64,000 bases of DNA, taken from NCBI GenBank assembly GCA_001949185.1, contig BDGG01000013.1, positions 478,408 through 542,407 of the forward strand. The letters are read 5' to 3'. The notes under the pieces are model-generated. The model was not told the origin of the DNA. It saw only the letters and a list, made by a program, of their open reading frames with translations, and ran no database searches. This document shows positions 11,880 through 22,040 of this stretch, piece after piece (position 1 is the stretch's first letter; every line of letters starts with the position of its first letter). The position numbers and the translations under genes were made by a program. This DNA comes from Ramazzottius varieornatus (taxonomy: Eukaryota > Tardigrada > Eutardigrada > Parachela > Ramazzottiidae).

Positions 11880-12391
11880 ACACATAACAGTACGGGCAGA
11901 GACTATCAATATCATCTTAACGCCACGTACTGCGATACATGTCCGTGCAACAGTTCGTGCAACAGGAAGTTCGTAATTGTTATTCTTCGAGCAACAGTAC
12001 ACAAAATACTTATCGTTGTTCTGCGACCGTGAAGCCCTAATGAATTCATGGACCGTAAGGTACATCCACACCAAAATTCGAGGTCGATTTTCCATTACCC
12101 TGCGAAAATGCAGTGCACATTCAGTTGTGAGTCCTCGGTACTATCCACTATCAAACCAAGCTTACCAAAAAACAAGACTATAAAAATAAACGCTAAAACA
12201 ACACACATAAACTTTTCGCTGTTTATAGACAGTGAAGCAAAATACCGAATAGTACGTGTGCATCAGCCACTTCGTCAGAACTCGAACTAGAAAGGGCAGT
12301 AGCACAGATACTGTTCAATAATTTTATGAACTAACTCAGTATTCTTCTACTCCGGAAACTGAGATAAATTTGGTAGTTTGTGGTAGGTGGC

Positions 12392-12736
12392 TTATCCGTG
12401 GCGAAGATAACCCGTCTTGGCCCTCCCAGAAGCGGAAAACACCAAAACTGGTTCGACTGCTAGGCCATAGACGGGTTCTCTTAGCGGTCCTAGAAAGTCT
12501 AGGTCAACCGGCTCCGATCCTTCGGCATTAGCTCCTTCGGTCCTCGGTCCCACATCGAAAGCCGCGTGGCGAAACATCCAGTTCGGAATGGCAATCTTCG
12601 GCATGAAGTGTTTCAGCTTGACGACGCGTAAACCATTACTGGCATATTCGGTCCCTTCCTTGGTAGTTAAACCAGCAACGCAGGTAAATAGCAGCATGGC
12701 CACCGCCAGCTGATGGACTGCTCGGAAGCTAGCCAT
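12392..12736 (-). CDS. Small secreted protein, unknown
   Basis: A single open frame of 114 residues starting at ATG 12736. It begins with a good signal peptide (MASFRAVHQLAVAMLLFTCV...). I prefer this start to the in-frame upstream ATG (12805), which would precede the signal and crosses a donor-like 'ctcg|gtaagt', suggesting a 5'UTR exon there. The mature part has no Cys after the signal region. It has KHFMPKIAIPNWMFRH in the middle and an acidic/Pro C-terminal half. There are no repeated dibasic sites, so it is not an obvious multi-copy neuropeptide precursor. It could be a cuticle or secreted peptide; the function is unknown. Confidence 0.5.
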   Translation of the reverse strand: MASFRAVHQLAVAMLLFTCVAGLTTKEGTEYASNGLRVVKLKHFMPKIAIPNWMFRHAAFDVGPRTEGANAEGSEPVDLDFLGPLREPVYGLAVEPVLVFSASGRAKTGYLRHG

Positions 12737-13370
12737 GATGAAACACTTACCGAGTAAAAGCTCCACGTAAATGGTGTATCGGAGACATCGGCGTATTCGG
12801 ATCAACTGCGGATGATACAGTTATTTGATACGATAAATCGTCAAGACGGTTTCATCGGTTGATTATACTGTACTTAATTATGTGTTTCTGGTCTGCGGTA
12901 CATACTTTACCGACAACGCCAGGCGACACGATAGATGATCAATTTCCTGAATGCTGGCTGGGACTTCCCCAAAAAGTATTCCCTAGCGTTCTCATCTCTT
13001 TTTTTCCTGGTTTGATCAGCACACACAACGGGATAAATTTTCTTCCTACATTCAACCTGGAGAAAGTAGTGAAATATCATATGCGTCAACCTACCAAGTA
13101 AAGAAACGTTAAGAAGGGCCTGAACGCTTCGTCGACCATGATCCGAAAATCGCGGAAGGGTATTCAGAAGTTCCTCACAGTCTTGCTTGCAAACTGATCC
13201 ATCACACTTTATAGGGTGCGACGATCTGATTGCTGGACCACCTAGATCAATCATGCCGTTCGAGAGTTCGCGCTCCTCCGTCAGAACTCCACATCCAAGT
13301 TTGACAAAGTCCTTGAGTACATCACTAATGGCTCGAACGTCAACCTGAAGTGAAGGAACATTGACCGCTC

Positions 13371-13379
13371 TATTTAAAT
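13371..13379 (+). promoter_or_regulatory. TATA-like box
   Basis: TATTTAAAT lies about 90 bp upstream of the signal-peptide ATG at 13462, a plausible core-promoter position for the peptide-precursor candidate. Confidence 0.35.
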
Positions 13380-13461
13380 CCTTCGAACATTCAGAGTTTT
13401 CCCGGTGAGATTTGGCTCGTTGTCCAGTTTCTCCTGAGCCTTGTCCGTTTCTTCCGTCAGA

Positions 13462-13741
13462 AATGGCTGTGATCGACTGTTCCCTTTTGTGTTTTGCGTT
13501 GCTTCTGGTTATCGCCTGTCCTGTATTTTCTCTCGTTGCAGAGGATAGGCCAGACGGCTATGGCTTTCAGTTCGCCCGAAGTTTCGCACTCGTCCTCTAG
13601 TCTTCTCAACCGATCAAAACTGAGACTGCTAGGTTACCTCTTTTCCGGTAAGGGAAGAAGCTCCGACGTTGATCGAACAGGCATGGTTGTAGCCAAACGT
13701 GATATCTTCGACGCAGCCATCGATGAGTTTCTGCGCAGGTA
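13462..13741 (+). CDS. Candidate neuropeptide/peptide-hormone precursor, frame interrupted
   Basis: ATG 13462 opens with a strong signal peptide (MAVIDCSLLCFALLLVIACP). That frame stops at about 13600. A second frame, overlapping it and ending at 13741, reads like the rest of a prohormone: a basic segment RSKLRLLGYLFSGKGR, then SSDVDRTGMVVA, then KR-DIFDAAIDEFL-RR and stop. Dibasic KR/RR sites flank the last peptide, and SGKGR resembles an amidation/cleavage site. The two peptides faintly recall the DxDRxG / FDxID pattern of orcokinins. The frames could be joined by a short intron or separated by an indel (a sequence gap begins 27 bases later). Family assignment is uncertain. Confidence 0.4.
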
Positions 13742-13744
13742 GAC

Positions 13745-13900
13745 ATACTATATTACCTCTAAGGTTTNNNNNNNNNNNNNNNNNNNNNNNNNNNNNNNNN
13801 NNNNNNNNNNNNNNNNNNNNNNNNNNNNNNNNNNNNNNNNNNNNNNNNNNNNNNNNNNNNNNNNNNNNNNNNNNNNAACCTTAGAGGTAATACAGTACCC
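13745..13900. repeat. Assembly gap (N) flanked by an inverted repeat
   Basis: N's span 13768-13876. The left flank has ATTACCTCTAAGGTT and the right flank AACCTTAGAGGTAAT, a perfect inverted repeat. The unsequenced part is therefore probably the inside of a palindromic element. Confidence 0.7.
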
Positions 13901-14477
13901 CTTCCTGGAGGACTCATGTTCGAGCCTCTGTTCGGACGAGCCTCCGAACCATAATTAGACTAAGAGTTATCCGTAATAAAAAGGTCGCACCCGAAAGTGA
14001 AGTGGAAGTGGAAGAACGGAACTCGTTAATGGGGAGACCAATGCCGAAACCTGTCTTCAAACACTGGTAATGTTAGCGTTGGAGTTTGTTGATTCGCCGG
14101 AACTGTGCATGAGATCGCACTGTGGTGCTACAGTTTATCGCGCACTGGACCAAGCAAACAGTGAATGATGCCCGGGTGAGACTCATAGTCTATGATAACA
14201 TCATGTGATCACACGGGACAGCGATGGCTCATCACGTGGTTGAGTACGCGATAAATCGGCGGCACTACCGTGAAGCACAGCGCTGCGAACGCACCTAAAA
14301 TATACAGTACAGCAGTAGCCCAAGCGGTTTGGAAGTAGAAATCTGCACGCAGTCAGACTCTGGACCGGGTGGACAACAACGGTGGCAATACAATTGGCTA
14401 TGTTTTACAAAGAGCTTGTGAAGTTGCGTACTCGTACACGAAATTCAAGCTGCAGTGCGATGTAAATTAAATTACTA
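13901..14477. other. Intergenic, no supported gene
   Basis: No frame of useful length and no repeat was recognised. It is the 3' flank of the minus-strand gene at 14478. Confidence 0.4.
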
Positions 14478-15008
14478 TCACAAGATGAAGGGTGCAACTT
14501 GTACCGCTGTGTTCATTAGACGGCCAGCGCTATCTTTCCATATGCTAGGGTCCCACGAGGGCTTCCAGCCCATGGTCCGAAGAAGGGTCTTCATCTGCAA
14601 CCCAGAGGCACGTTGGTAAAATTCGGAACAAGTCATACAGATCTGAAGTGCATACGCTGAAGGTTGTTCTTGAATTACCCAGTCAATTAAGGTTCGTATA
14701 AGACCTGCATTGGGATCAGTGGCACCTGTCTCATGCTCTCCCTGTCTGATGACTTGTCCATCTGGAACAGCACTCGGATATGACGAATCTTGGTACCCCT
14801 GTCGAATAACGTTTCCATTTGGTGGGTCGTTTCGGTTTGGAACAACAGTCGGATACGTCGAATCTCGGTCTCCCTGTCGAATAACGTTTCCGCTGGGATA
14901 CATCTCGGACTGACGTTTGAATCTCCCAAATGAAGCGCTCTCCATTGATGACCAGGAGTCAACAAATACTAAACATGATAGCGATGTAGCAACAAGGAAC
15001 TTCTCCAT
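14478..15008 (-). CDS. Secreted protein with internal VIRQG repeats
   Basis: A single-exon frame of 176 residues from ATG 15008 with a signal peptide (MEKFLVATSLSCLVFVDSW). A likely furin-type site, GRFKRQ, follows. Then come three degenerate repeats built on 'GNVIRQGxxDSxYPxxVP': GNVIRQGDRDSTYPTVVP, GNVIRQGYQDSSYPSAVP and a shorter GQVIRQGEHET. The C-terminal half is a compact domain with two Cys (ICMTCSEFYQRASG) and Trp-rich GWKPSWDPSIW. I know no family with this layout. It is likely a processed extracellular protein. Confidence 0.6.
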   Translation of the reverse strand: MEKFLVATSLSCLVFVDSWSSMESASFGRFKRQSEMYPSGNVIRQGDRDSTYPTVVPNRNDPPNGNVIRQGYQDSSYPSAVPDGQVIRQGEHETGATDPNAGLIRTLIDWVIQEQPSAYALQICMTCSEFYQRASGLQMKTLLRTMGWKPSWDPSIWKDSAGRLMNTAVQVAPFIL

Positions 15009-15629
15009 TTTCGACTAATCTTTCTATGGGTAATACTGCAACCGGGACAAACGTGAAAATACGCAGAAGTTGACGTTCTGCCTACACGATAAATAGTCTG
15101 AACTGCGGACGATTGAGAAAAAGATTCACACCCTTTGACCGGTAACTTTCCGAGCTAATCAACAGTTAATCTATCTTTGTGGCGTCGTGACTAATACAGT
15201 GGCGCAAGGTCCGAGAAATAACGTAGACACACTCAGATTTTTCAGATTTTTCGGATTTCAGATTTTCCAGACTAGACTTTGGTTCAGAGAGCCGTCGGAT
15301 TTTACTGTTGTACCGACTCAGTATATGTACTGGTCCCAGGGGCATACTTCTACTGTTTTTTCTCGTTCCAAATGAAACGATCAGATCCCGGAGTAGACTC
15401 GGTGTTAAGCTGCCCGGCCTCAAAAACATGCCTATCAGGAACGATTGTCCAGGAATGATAGGCCTATGCACATGTTTCATGTGGATAGTGAACTGAGAGC
15501 CAGCTGTGGATCGCTACATATCGAACTGTTACAGATAGATACGGTACTCTTTTCGTCCCGAGTCTGGTACCTCATTATAGAGATTAAGTTGCCATTCCAC
15601 TTTTTGTACAAACTGGAACCGGTGTCGGG

Positions 15630-16121
15630 TTGAAACCGGCAAAGGTTAAATTCCTGGCGAAAGCTGTGGTATCTTTGATATCGGGCTCGAAAATAAACAA
15701 CAACTACAGCGAAAGACAGGACAGGCCCGACAAGAACGGTGGCGACAGCACGGTAAGTACCTCTTTCGCGCATGGCATGACTCTTTCAGGGTGGACACCC
15801 TCTGGGAAACTACGGAACAAAAATGCAGAGACGATGCTTTTTCTTCGGAAAAAACACGAAGGCAGATGTAAACAGGGCTTGGAGCCGCTGAGTACAGTTC
15901 CCGACAAAATTGATTGGCGTGAAGAACTCCAAAGAGGTCAGTTCGTCATCGAAGACGGGGTCGCAAACCACCGAATCAACCTTTACCAGCAGAATGATCC
16001 TCACAGTCAGAAAGACCACACACCACCGCTGCAGAACAGGAAGTTTGGGGTCTATCCTCACGACATACTTCCGTCGAGACAAGTTTCGATACTCAGGGGT
16101 GTTCTAATCCATGGAAAATAA
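15630..16121 (+). CDS. Open frame of 163 codons, unknown
   Basis: The frame is open from ATG 15630 to 16121, is basic and Asn/Gln/His rich, and has no signal peptide, membrane segment or known motif. The minus strand is also partly open, so it may be fortuitous. No splice-supported partner exons were found. Confidence 0.25.
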   Translation: MKPAKVKFLAKAVVSLISGSKINNNYSERQDRPDKNGGDSTVSTSFAHGMTLSGWTPSGKLRNKNAETMLFLRKKHEGRCKQGLEPLSTVPDKIDWREELQRGQFVIEDGVANHRINLYQQNDPHSQKDHTPPLQNRKFGVYPHDILPSRQVSILRGVLIHGK

Positions 16122-16554
16122 ATGCATGCATGGAGTGAATTTTATTTTCAGAACTGGTTGGGACACAAAACAAAAAGACGACCAGACATAAAAACATTTT
16201 GAAAGTCCACAAAATTCGGCAGCTGCTCTATTCCACAGAAATTCATATTGCAATAGGTTATGACTGTACACTGGATAACACAGGAAACCATGTCTCTTTT
16301 TGAAAAGCGATAAACGTGAAACATAAACGCGGGATATGGATATCGATACGTGGCCCAATTTCGAATAAATACTTTCCAAATTAAAAACACTTTCTGCAAC
16401 AAAGGCTTCAAAGAAAACCCATGGACAAACTCAAAATCCATCAGAGGAGGAAGAATTCACGGCACACTCACACCAATACAAAATAGTATAAAACCTTGGT
16501 CAACGAAGCTAGCAGCAGATTTCTGAGAAACAGCGGTACATACGTAAACGTTGT

Positions 16555-19500
16555 TCAACCGCCACAAGAGTATCCATAACTCTCCAGAGCGTCAACGGCG
16601 GCATTGAGCTCGTGCAACGGATGAATTCTCTCCGCTTTCTGCAAAAGAAAACAGTTGCACACAACCTGAAGTAACTTTGGTTTCGTCAGTAAGAAGCCCA
16701 CAATATTGTCTGCCTAAGTGGCGCACACCACTGGTATTGATGGATCAACTAGCGCGCCACTTGGGAAACGATCTCGCAAACAAACTCGACAAGTTTTCTG
16801 CCAAGTGGCGCAAGTTAGCGGTGTTAGTGGCTGATAGCGTGCGCCACCTGAAAAGTCAAACGTGACGAATTTGTCTGCCTAAGACCAATTATTATGACAG
16901 GAGGTTTTTCAGTACTAAACACTTACAGCGTCAGCAATGAACTCCGTCATTCGACGAATGGCTTCAGCCGCTACCGTGATACCTTCGCTTACGCTACCAA
17001 AGGCTGTCTCCAAGTGAGTTTTGAGAATCGAATGCGCATCCTATGGAAAATAACTCGGATGAAAAACTAGCACAGCAATAAACTCAGGAATATCATTCCA
17101 GTCTTCGCTTCAGCTCTCGGAAAGAGAAAAGAAAAATATATTATTGCGTACGTCATTTTGGGAGATGAGATGGCTGAGTAGAATGCCCGTGTAGGACATG
17201 ATGGCGTAGTGCTCCATATTATCGCCAGCCTTGTCTAAGACGTCCGTAACTGCAACAAGAAAGAACCACAACTCGTTAACCAACCGACCAACCCACAACG
17301 CTTCTTTCTATCATAAATGCTTTTGTAACACTGTGAAGACGTTCAAACTTACTGGTTACGTCCAAGTTGAGATCGATGGAGCGGATCATCTTGCCGTACT
17401 GCTCAACGACGCGTTCCATATCATCACCGGAAGCTTCGGCTGCTACGCTGGTCGACTTGATCAACTAATCAAAACAAGAACATTTACCAAGACTGAAAAC
17501 AACAAGTGATCGAACAAGCTGACGGTACCTGAGCGAGGGAAAGTAGGTTGTCCTTGCCAGGTACAACCGGAAGTACTTTCACCACAACCTGGCAGTTCTC
17601 CTCACAGTTGTAGGTCAGGTTGACCAGGCACAACAGTGAACGCAGCACAATCTCCTGAGATTTCTCTCGAGGTATGACATCAGTAAAGCCTGATATCGAG
17701 GTCTGTATCAGCAGCGGAATGAAATCGGGCAGGTGGCCCAGCTCTTGCCTCCACAACTCTACAAGACACAAAAAAAGAACTCAGACCAAAAGGCTAGTCA
17801 ACTATCTCGTCGTTCTATGCAGCATTCAGCTAGAAGAGGGACTTACCAGCATGGGCGATGACATTGATCAGGTTGCTGAAGATCGCTCGCAGAATAGTGC
17901 CGACTACCGCATTCACTCCCGGCGGGTTTTTGTTCTTCTTGTCCAGCCGACTTACGCACACTTTTATCAGCCTAGAGAGGAAGACTGCAAAATGTTTATC
18001 AGATGTTCTACATACTTCTGGGTAAGTAAGGTACGTACGTATGGTGTGGGGAAGAAAAAAATCAAACATGATTGTTTTATCAAGTGGCGCACTTTGTTAT
18101 TGCCGTTGGCCGACACCGTGCGCTACGATGGAAAACGATCTTGTCGAGTCTGTAAGTAGCGCACGTTCTCAGTGTTACTGGCTGGAAGAGTGCGCCACAT
18201 GTTTAGCGACCGCAATTGCCTTACCGCACTATCAACTCGAAACCGGAAGCACCGGAAGCGCCCTTGTGCGTACAGAGGTACAGTGAGTTCTCCCTGTTCT
18301 CGTGCATCACCTGTAAGAAAACGGACGTCAATAACAATAAGCCAAGCTGTACATTCTAAGGAACAGATGAAACTGATGGAACCGATGGAAAGGACCTTGT
18401 AGAAGAACTCGGTTAGGCGATCGACAGCTTTCAGGTCCGCCATGGTGGGATCCTTCTCCAGCCTCGGCAGCAGCATCTCCAAGTGAGCTATACAGTACTC
18501 GAGGATGCCCTGTCGCCGGATCTCGTCGATAAACCACCGTAGCTGAGACCCCAACTTCATGATGACGATGGCCTCAATCACTAGACGCGAAGCCTGGAAC
18601 AGAAAAAGTCGAGCCTTGCAGAAACCCACTTCACAGGCACCAAAAATAGAAATCAGGATTCCGACACAATGGCGCCTACGGCAGAATACCCTGATTTCTA
18701 CCAGAGCCTACCACACATCACTCAAGTCAGTTTTTGTCACTCCTGACTATTCCTAGTTTCCAAAAACTGTTTGCCTTCAAGTGTTCAATCATTTTCTAAG
18801 ATTTATCTTCAGTATGCATCTTGGAAATATTTTTCTCGATTTTCATAAGAAATTTAATCAGGTGAAATTACCGTCATATCTGTCTTGGCGACATCTCGTC
18901 CTCGTCGATACTGCGTCAGTCTCTCTAACACGGACCAGACACCATCAACCACGTTCTTATCCGGTTGTTTCTGCTTTGAACTCTTCTCCAAGATTTCCTT
19001 GAGTATGTTGAGGCCTTTCCTGTCCAGGTTAATCTTCAAGCTATCCGTACTCTGCACCAACACCACAGCTGCCACTGCCAGCGACAAGTTCTCGTTGCTC
19101 GCCGCGTCCTTGAAGTAATCAAAAAGTTTCTCCCGGTATTCACAGGCGAAGAAATGCCTACGAACAAAAACAACGTCTGATGCGAGTCAACAGAACAAAA
19201 TGGTCCTCGACAAGATCGTCTTCCAGGTGGCGCACGCTGCCAGCCAACAGCACCAAAAATGTGCGCGACTTGGGAGAAGACTGAAACTCGATAAGATTAC
19301 TTTGCAAGTGGCGCACCTTTCCGGCTGTTCCCACTGGACACGTGCGCCACTTGAAAAGCAATCATGCCGACTTTGACCAGCTTCCAAACTTGATAATAAA
19401 TCTAAAACCAAATCGAATAAAAATTTTCCATAAAGCTGAAATATCTCAGACGAAACTCATACACCAGAAAAATAATCACATCAAAACCATCTCTCACATC

Positions 19501-21530
19501 ATGGTTCCGGGGTTGATTAGCTTCAGCGCCAGCTTGATCGCGTTCAGACATCTTACGGGCATTGGATGCTGCGGTCCCAGTCCCTTGATCAGCTGCATCA
19601 ACTCCATCTCGATATCTTCCGACTTCTTCTGGAGGAAAGAATCGTCGAACGCAGCCACTGGTTTCTTTGCCACCGGTATAGCGAAATCATCCAGCTTTAC
19701 TACCGCCGTCTGTTCTGTTTTCTGTGAAATATCTTTGGCCTTGTACTCTGGTATGACTGGCTGTGATGAGTTTGGACCTTCTTCCACCTTGAGTGTTTTT
19801 GGTGGACTGCCTGACGGTGTCTCTGTGTCTGGGTTAGTTTTCTCAAAGCTACGTTTACCCACTGAAGTCCTAGCTCGGACATATGTCGCTGGTTTCTTTT
19901 CAGGAATGGGTGGTATTTTCGGTTCTATGAAAGCCACTTTCTTTTCCGGAGGCGGACGTTGGACCTTCTTCGACGGTTCTTTGAAGACGGGAACGGGAGG
20001 AAGCTTCGATGGAAGTTTCACTGGCGTTGGCGGGAAAGACTCCGCTTTTGCGAGGACAGGAGGCAAAGGTTCGTAGAAGTCCTTCTTATTCTGAGTATTC
20101 GTTTGTTTCGCTTTCGGACGAACTGCTTTGGAGCCTCTCGTGGGCTTCAACCCGGGGACAGCGGGCCTCTTGAAGACTCGACTTCCGACGGATGTCTTGC
20201 TCTTCGTCAGCGGCGGTGTTCTGGACCACGCTTTATCTGACCCAGTTGAACCATTCGAACCCTGCAAACCCATGAAGGATATAGGCAAAGGACGAAAATG
20301 AAATACTTTCGAACGACAAACCAGATTCGGTTCGTACACAGATTCTGTTCTGGACCAAGGCCGTGCTGATATAAAGGCCGTGCTATGGCAAAAGGCCGTG
20401 CTCCATTAAAGGCCGTGTCGATCACAGGTCGGTGCCAACGTACCTGCGAAGAAGTGGATCCTCCAGAAGACGACTGTGACTTCGGCTTGATTTTCTCCTC
20501 TTCATCGCTGCTTTCGGCGTCGAAGTCGTAAGGATTCGATACTGGAGGGTTCACCGGTGCCGGCAGAGCTACCGGTTGAGAGGAAGAAGTGGAAGGAGCG
20601 GAAGAAGGCAACTTGGGAAGCGGAGCGATCCAGTTATCGGGCGAAGCTGAGCGTTCAATCTTCTTGGAGGTTGCTGCTCTACTCTTTGCGTTCTTCTTCG
20701 GTATGTCCTCAGCGTCTAAGCCTTGGGAGCTAGAAACCGTTGGCTTGGTAGACCTGGAAAAAGCTGCAGGAACTTTGGAAAGGAAAGCATCAGGCGAAAC
20801 TGTGCGCTCGGCTTTCTTTGCAACACCTTTTCTCTTTGCGTTCTTTTTCAGCATTTCCGCAATATCAAAGTCGCAGGAGTATGCAACAGCAGGCTTCGAG
20901 CGCTGTGACGAAACTGCGGGCAATGTAGGAGGAAGTGTCACCCAGTCAACAGGCGAAGCTGAGCGATTAGTCTTCTTCGAGTCAGCTTTACCCTGCGTAT
21001 TCTTCTTTGGCACCTCGTCGGCGTCAAAGTCGTATGGATTGGACGAAAGTGGTTCCGGAGGCTCCGAGGAAACCGCAGGCTGAGAACGAGAAGTGGTGGG
21101 AACAGGCAGAGTCGAGATGAGCACTGCCAGTTCGGACTGAGACTTCTTCAGGGGAAGTTGTCTTCCCGCGTTTCCTTTTGCCTTCTCCACTTTCCCTGAA
21201 ACTTTCGATGGAGCGCTTTCTGCTACCTTCCTTTCGGGAGACTTCTCTGGCGACTTGTTAGCGAGGCGAGCACTGAGCGAACCCAAACTCGCAGTGGTGA
21301 ATTTCTCGTTGTCACTCTGCAACAAAGCATAAACTGACGCACAAATCAATGAATCAAGCGCCCAAGTCTATAAGCTATCTTACAGGGGTAGAGGACGATC
21401 TGAGAAGTGCGTCAAAGTCGCTGGACGGATTACTGCGCCCGCGAATCGGTCCACCGACAAAGTCCGCAAAACGGCGTGGAGGTCGAGAGCCGTGTCTTGT
21501 GTAGACTTCGCGAGATCTGGGGGCATTCAT
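16555..21530 (-). CDS. WAPL: WAPL cohesin-release factor
   Basis: WAPL binds cohesin with PDS5 and opens the ring to release it from chromatin; it acts in the nucleus. Exons placed: 21384-21530, 20444-21316, 19498-20261, 18872-19157, 18396-18593, one near 18245-18311, then about 17840-17980, 17531-17760, 17354-17464, 17145-17250, 16928-17040 and 16555-16636. The C-terminal helical WAPL domain is recognised by VRCLNAIKLALKL joined across an intron to MMHFFACEYREKLFDYFKDA, then SLAVAAVVLVQS, GLNILKEILEK, QEIVLRSLLCLVNLTYN and EHYAIMSYTGILLSHLI near the end. The N-terminal half (about 500 residues) is disordered and basic, with four degenerate repeats around YDFDA...KKN...RSASP. I saw no FGF motif. 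ATG 21530 starts MNAPRSREVYTRHG. Introns hold five hairpin repeats and a minisatellite. DHX36 is divergent, 510 bp away. Confidence 0.88.
16715..16850. repeat. Two adjacent copies of the AAGTGGCGCAC hairpin family
   Basis: Copies at 16715-16764 and 16801-16850, each AAGTGGCGCA...TGCGCCAC(T/C)T, in the last WAPL intron. Confidence 0.85.
18081..18201. repeat. Two adjacent copies of the AAGTGGCGCAC hairpin family
   Basis: Copies at 18081-18128 and 18152-18201 in a WAPL intron, separated by GATCTTGTCGAGTCTG, which is part of the outer arm of the element. Confidence 0.85.
19203..19365. repeat. Two adjacent copies of the AAGTGGCGCAC hairpin family
   Basis: Copies at 19223-19273 and 19304-19353 in a WAPL intron, with CGACAAGATCGTCTTCC as outer arm on the left. 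Confidence 0.85.
20354..20420. repeat. Four-copy short tandem repeat in a WAPL intron
   Basis: The unit AAGGCCGTGCT plus 5-7 variable bases occurs four times at about 17-bp spacing (the last copy reads AAAGGCCGTGTC). It lies in the intron between exons 2 and 3 of WAPL. Confidence 0.8.
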
Positions 21531-22040
21531 CCTGCTGTAAAGCTTTCAAAACGCAGTCCGATCTACCTACCAAACAGTCCGAAATGGTCGGTGAACTTCA
21601 AACAGCCTATAAAGTATGCATGATTGAATAGCACCGTTCAGAGAACAGCGAACGTTTGTCCACTTTAGAACACAAACGTAAGAAGTCGGGAGTAAGAATT
21701 GGGAGACAGGCAGGGCTGCTAGCTTGCTGCCTGCAGAAGTGAGACTGGAAGAAGAAATCGGAAATTTTGGAAGATAAACTTGAAAAAGGAAAAAGCACAG
21801 CAACACACGTTACTAGACTTACGTCACACAGGTTATGTTGGATTGTTAGTAAGTCATGTCGTCCGTACTCTCGTCCAGTACGTCAGCCATATGACATCAT
21901 AGGCTGCGATTCTAAAACGCGAATATTTTTCTGGCGAGTGCGACCTCCACGGACCACAGCTTTACCTCGATGAAATTTTGCCGTCGTTACCGTAGATCTT
22001 GCTCACTGTTGTGTATCTGTAGCGGAATTCGAGGATCACG
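21531..22040. promoter_or_regulatory. Shared divergent promoter region of WAPL and DHX36
   Basis: The 510 bp separates two head-to-head start codons. No TATA box is evident on either side, as is common for housekeeping bidirectional promoters. Short open frames here are not supported. Confidence 0.5.

Noticed and set aside
20589-21083. Plus-strand 164-codon frame
   Set aside because: Complement of the WAPL repeat exon; explained by its codon bias.
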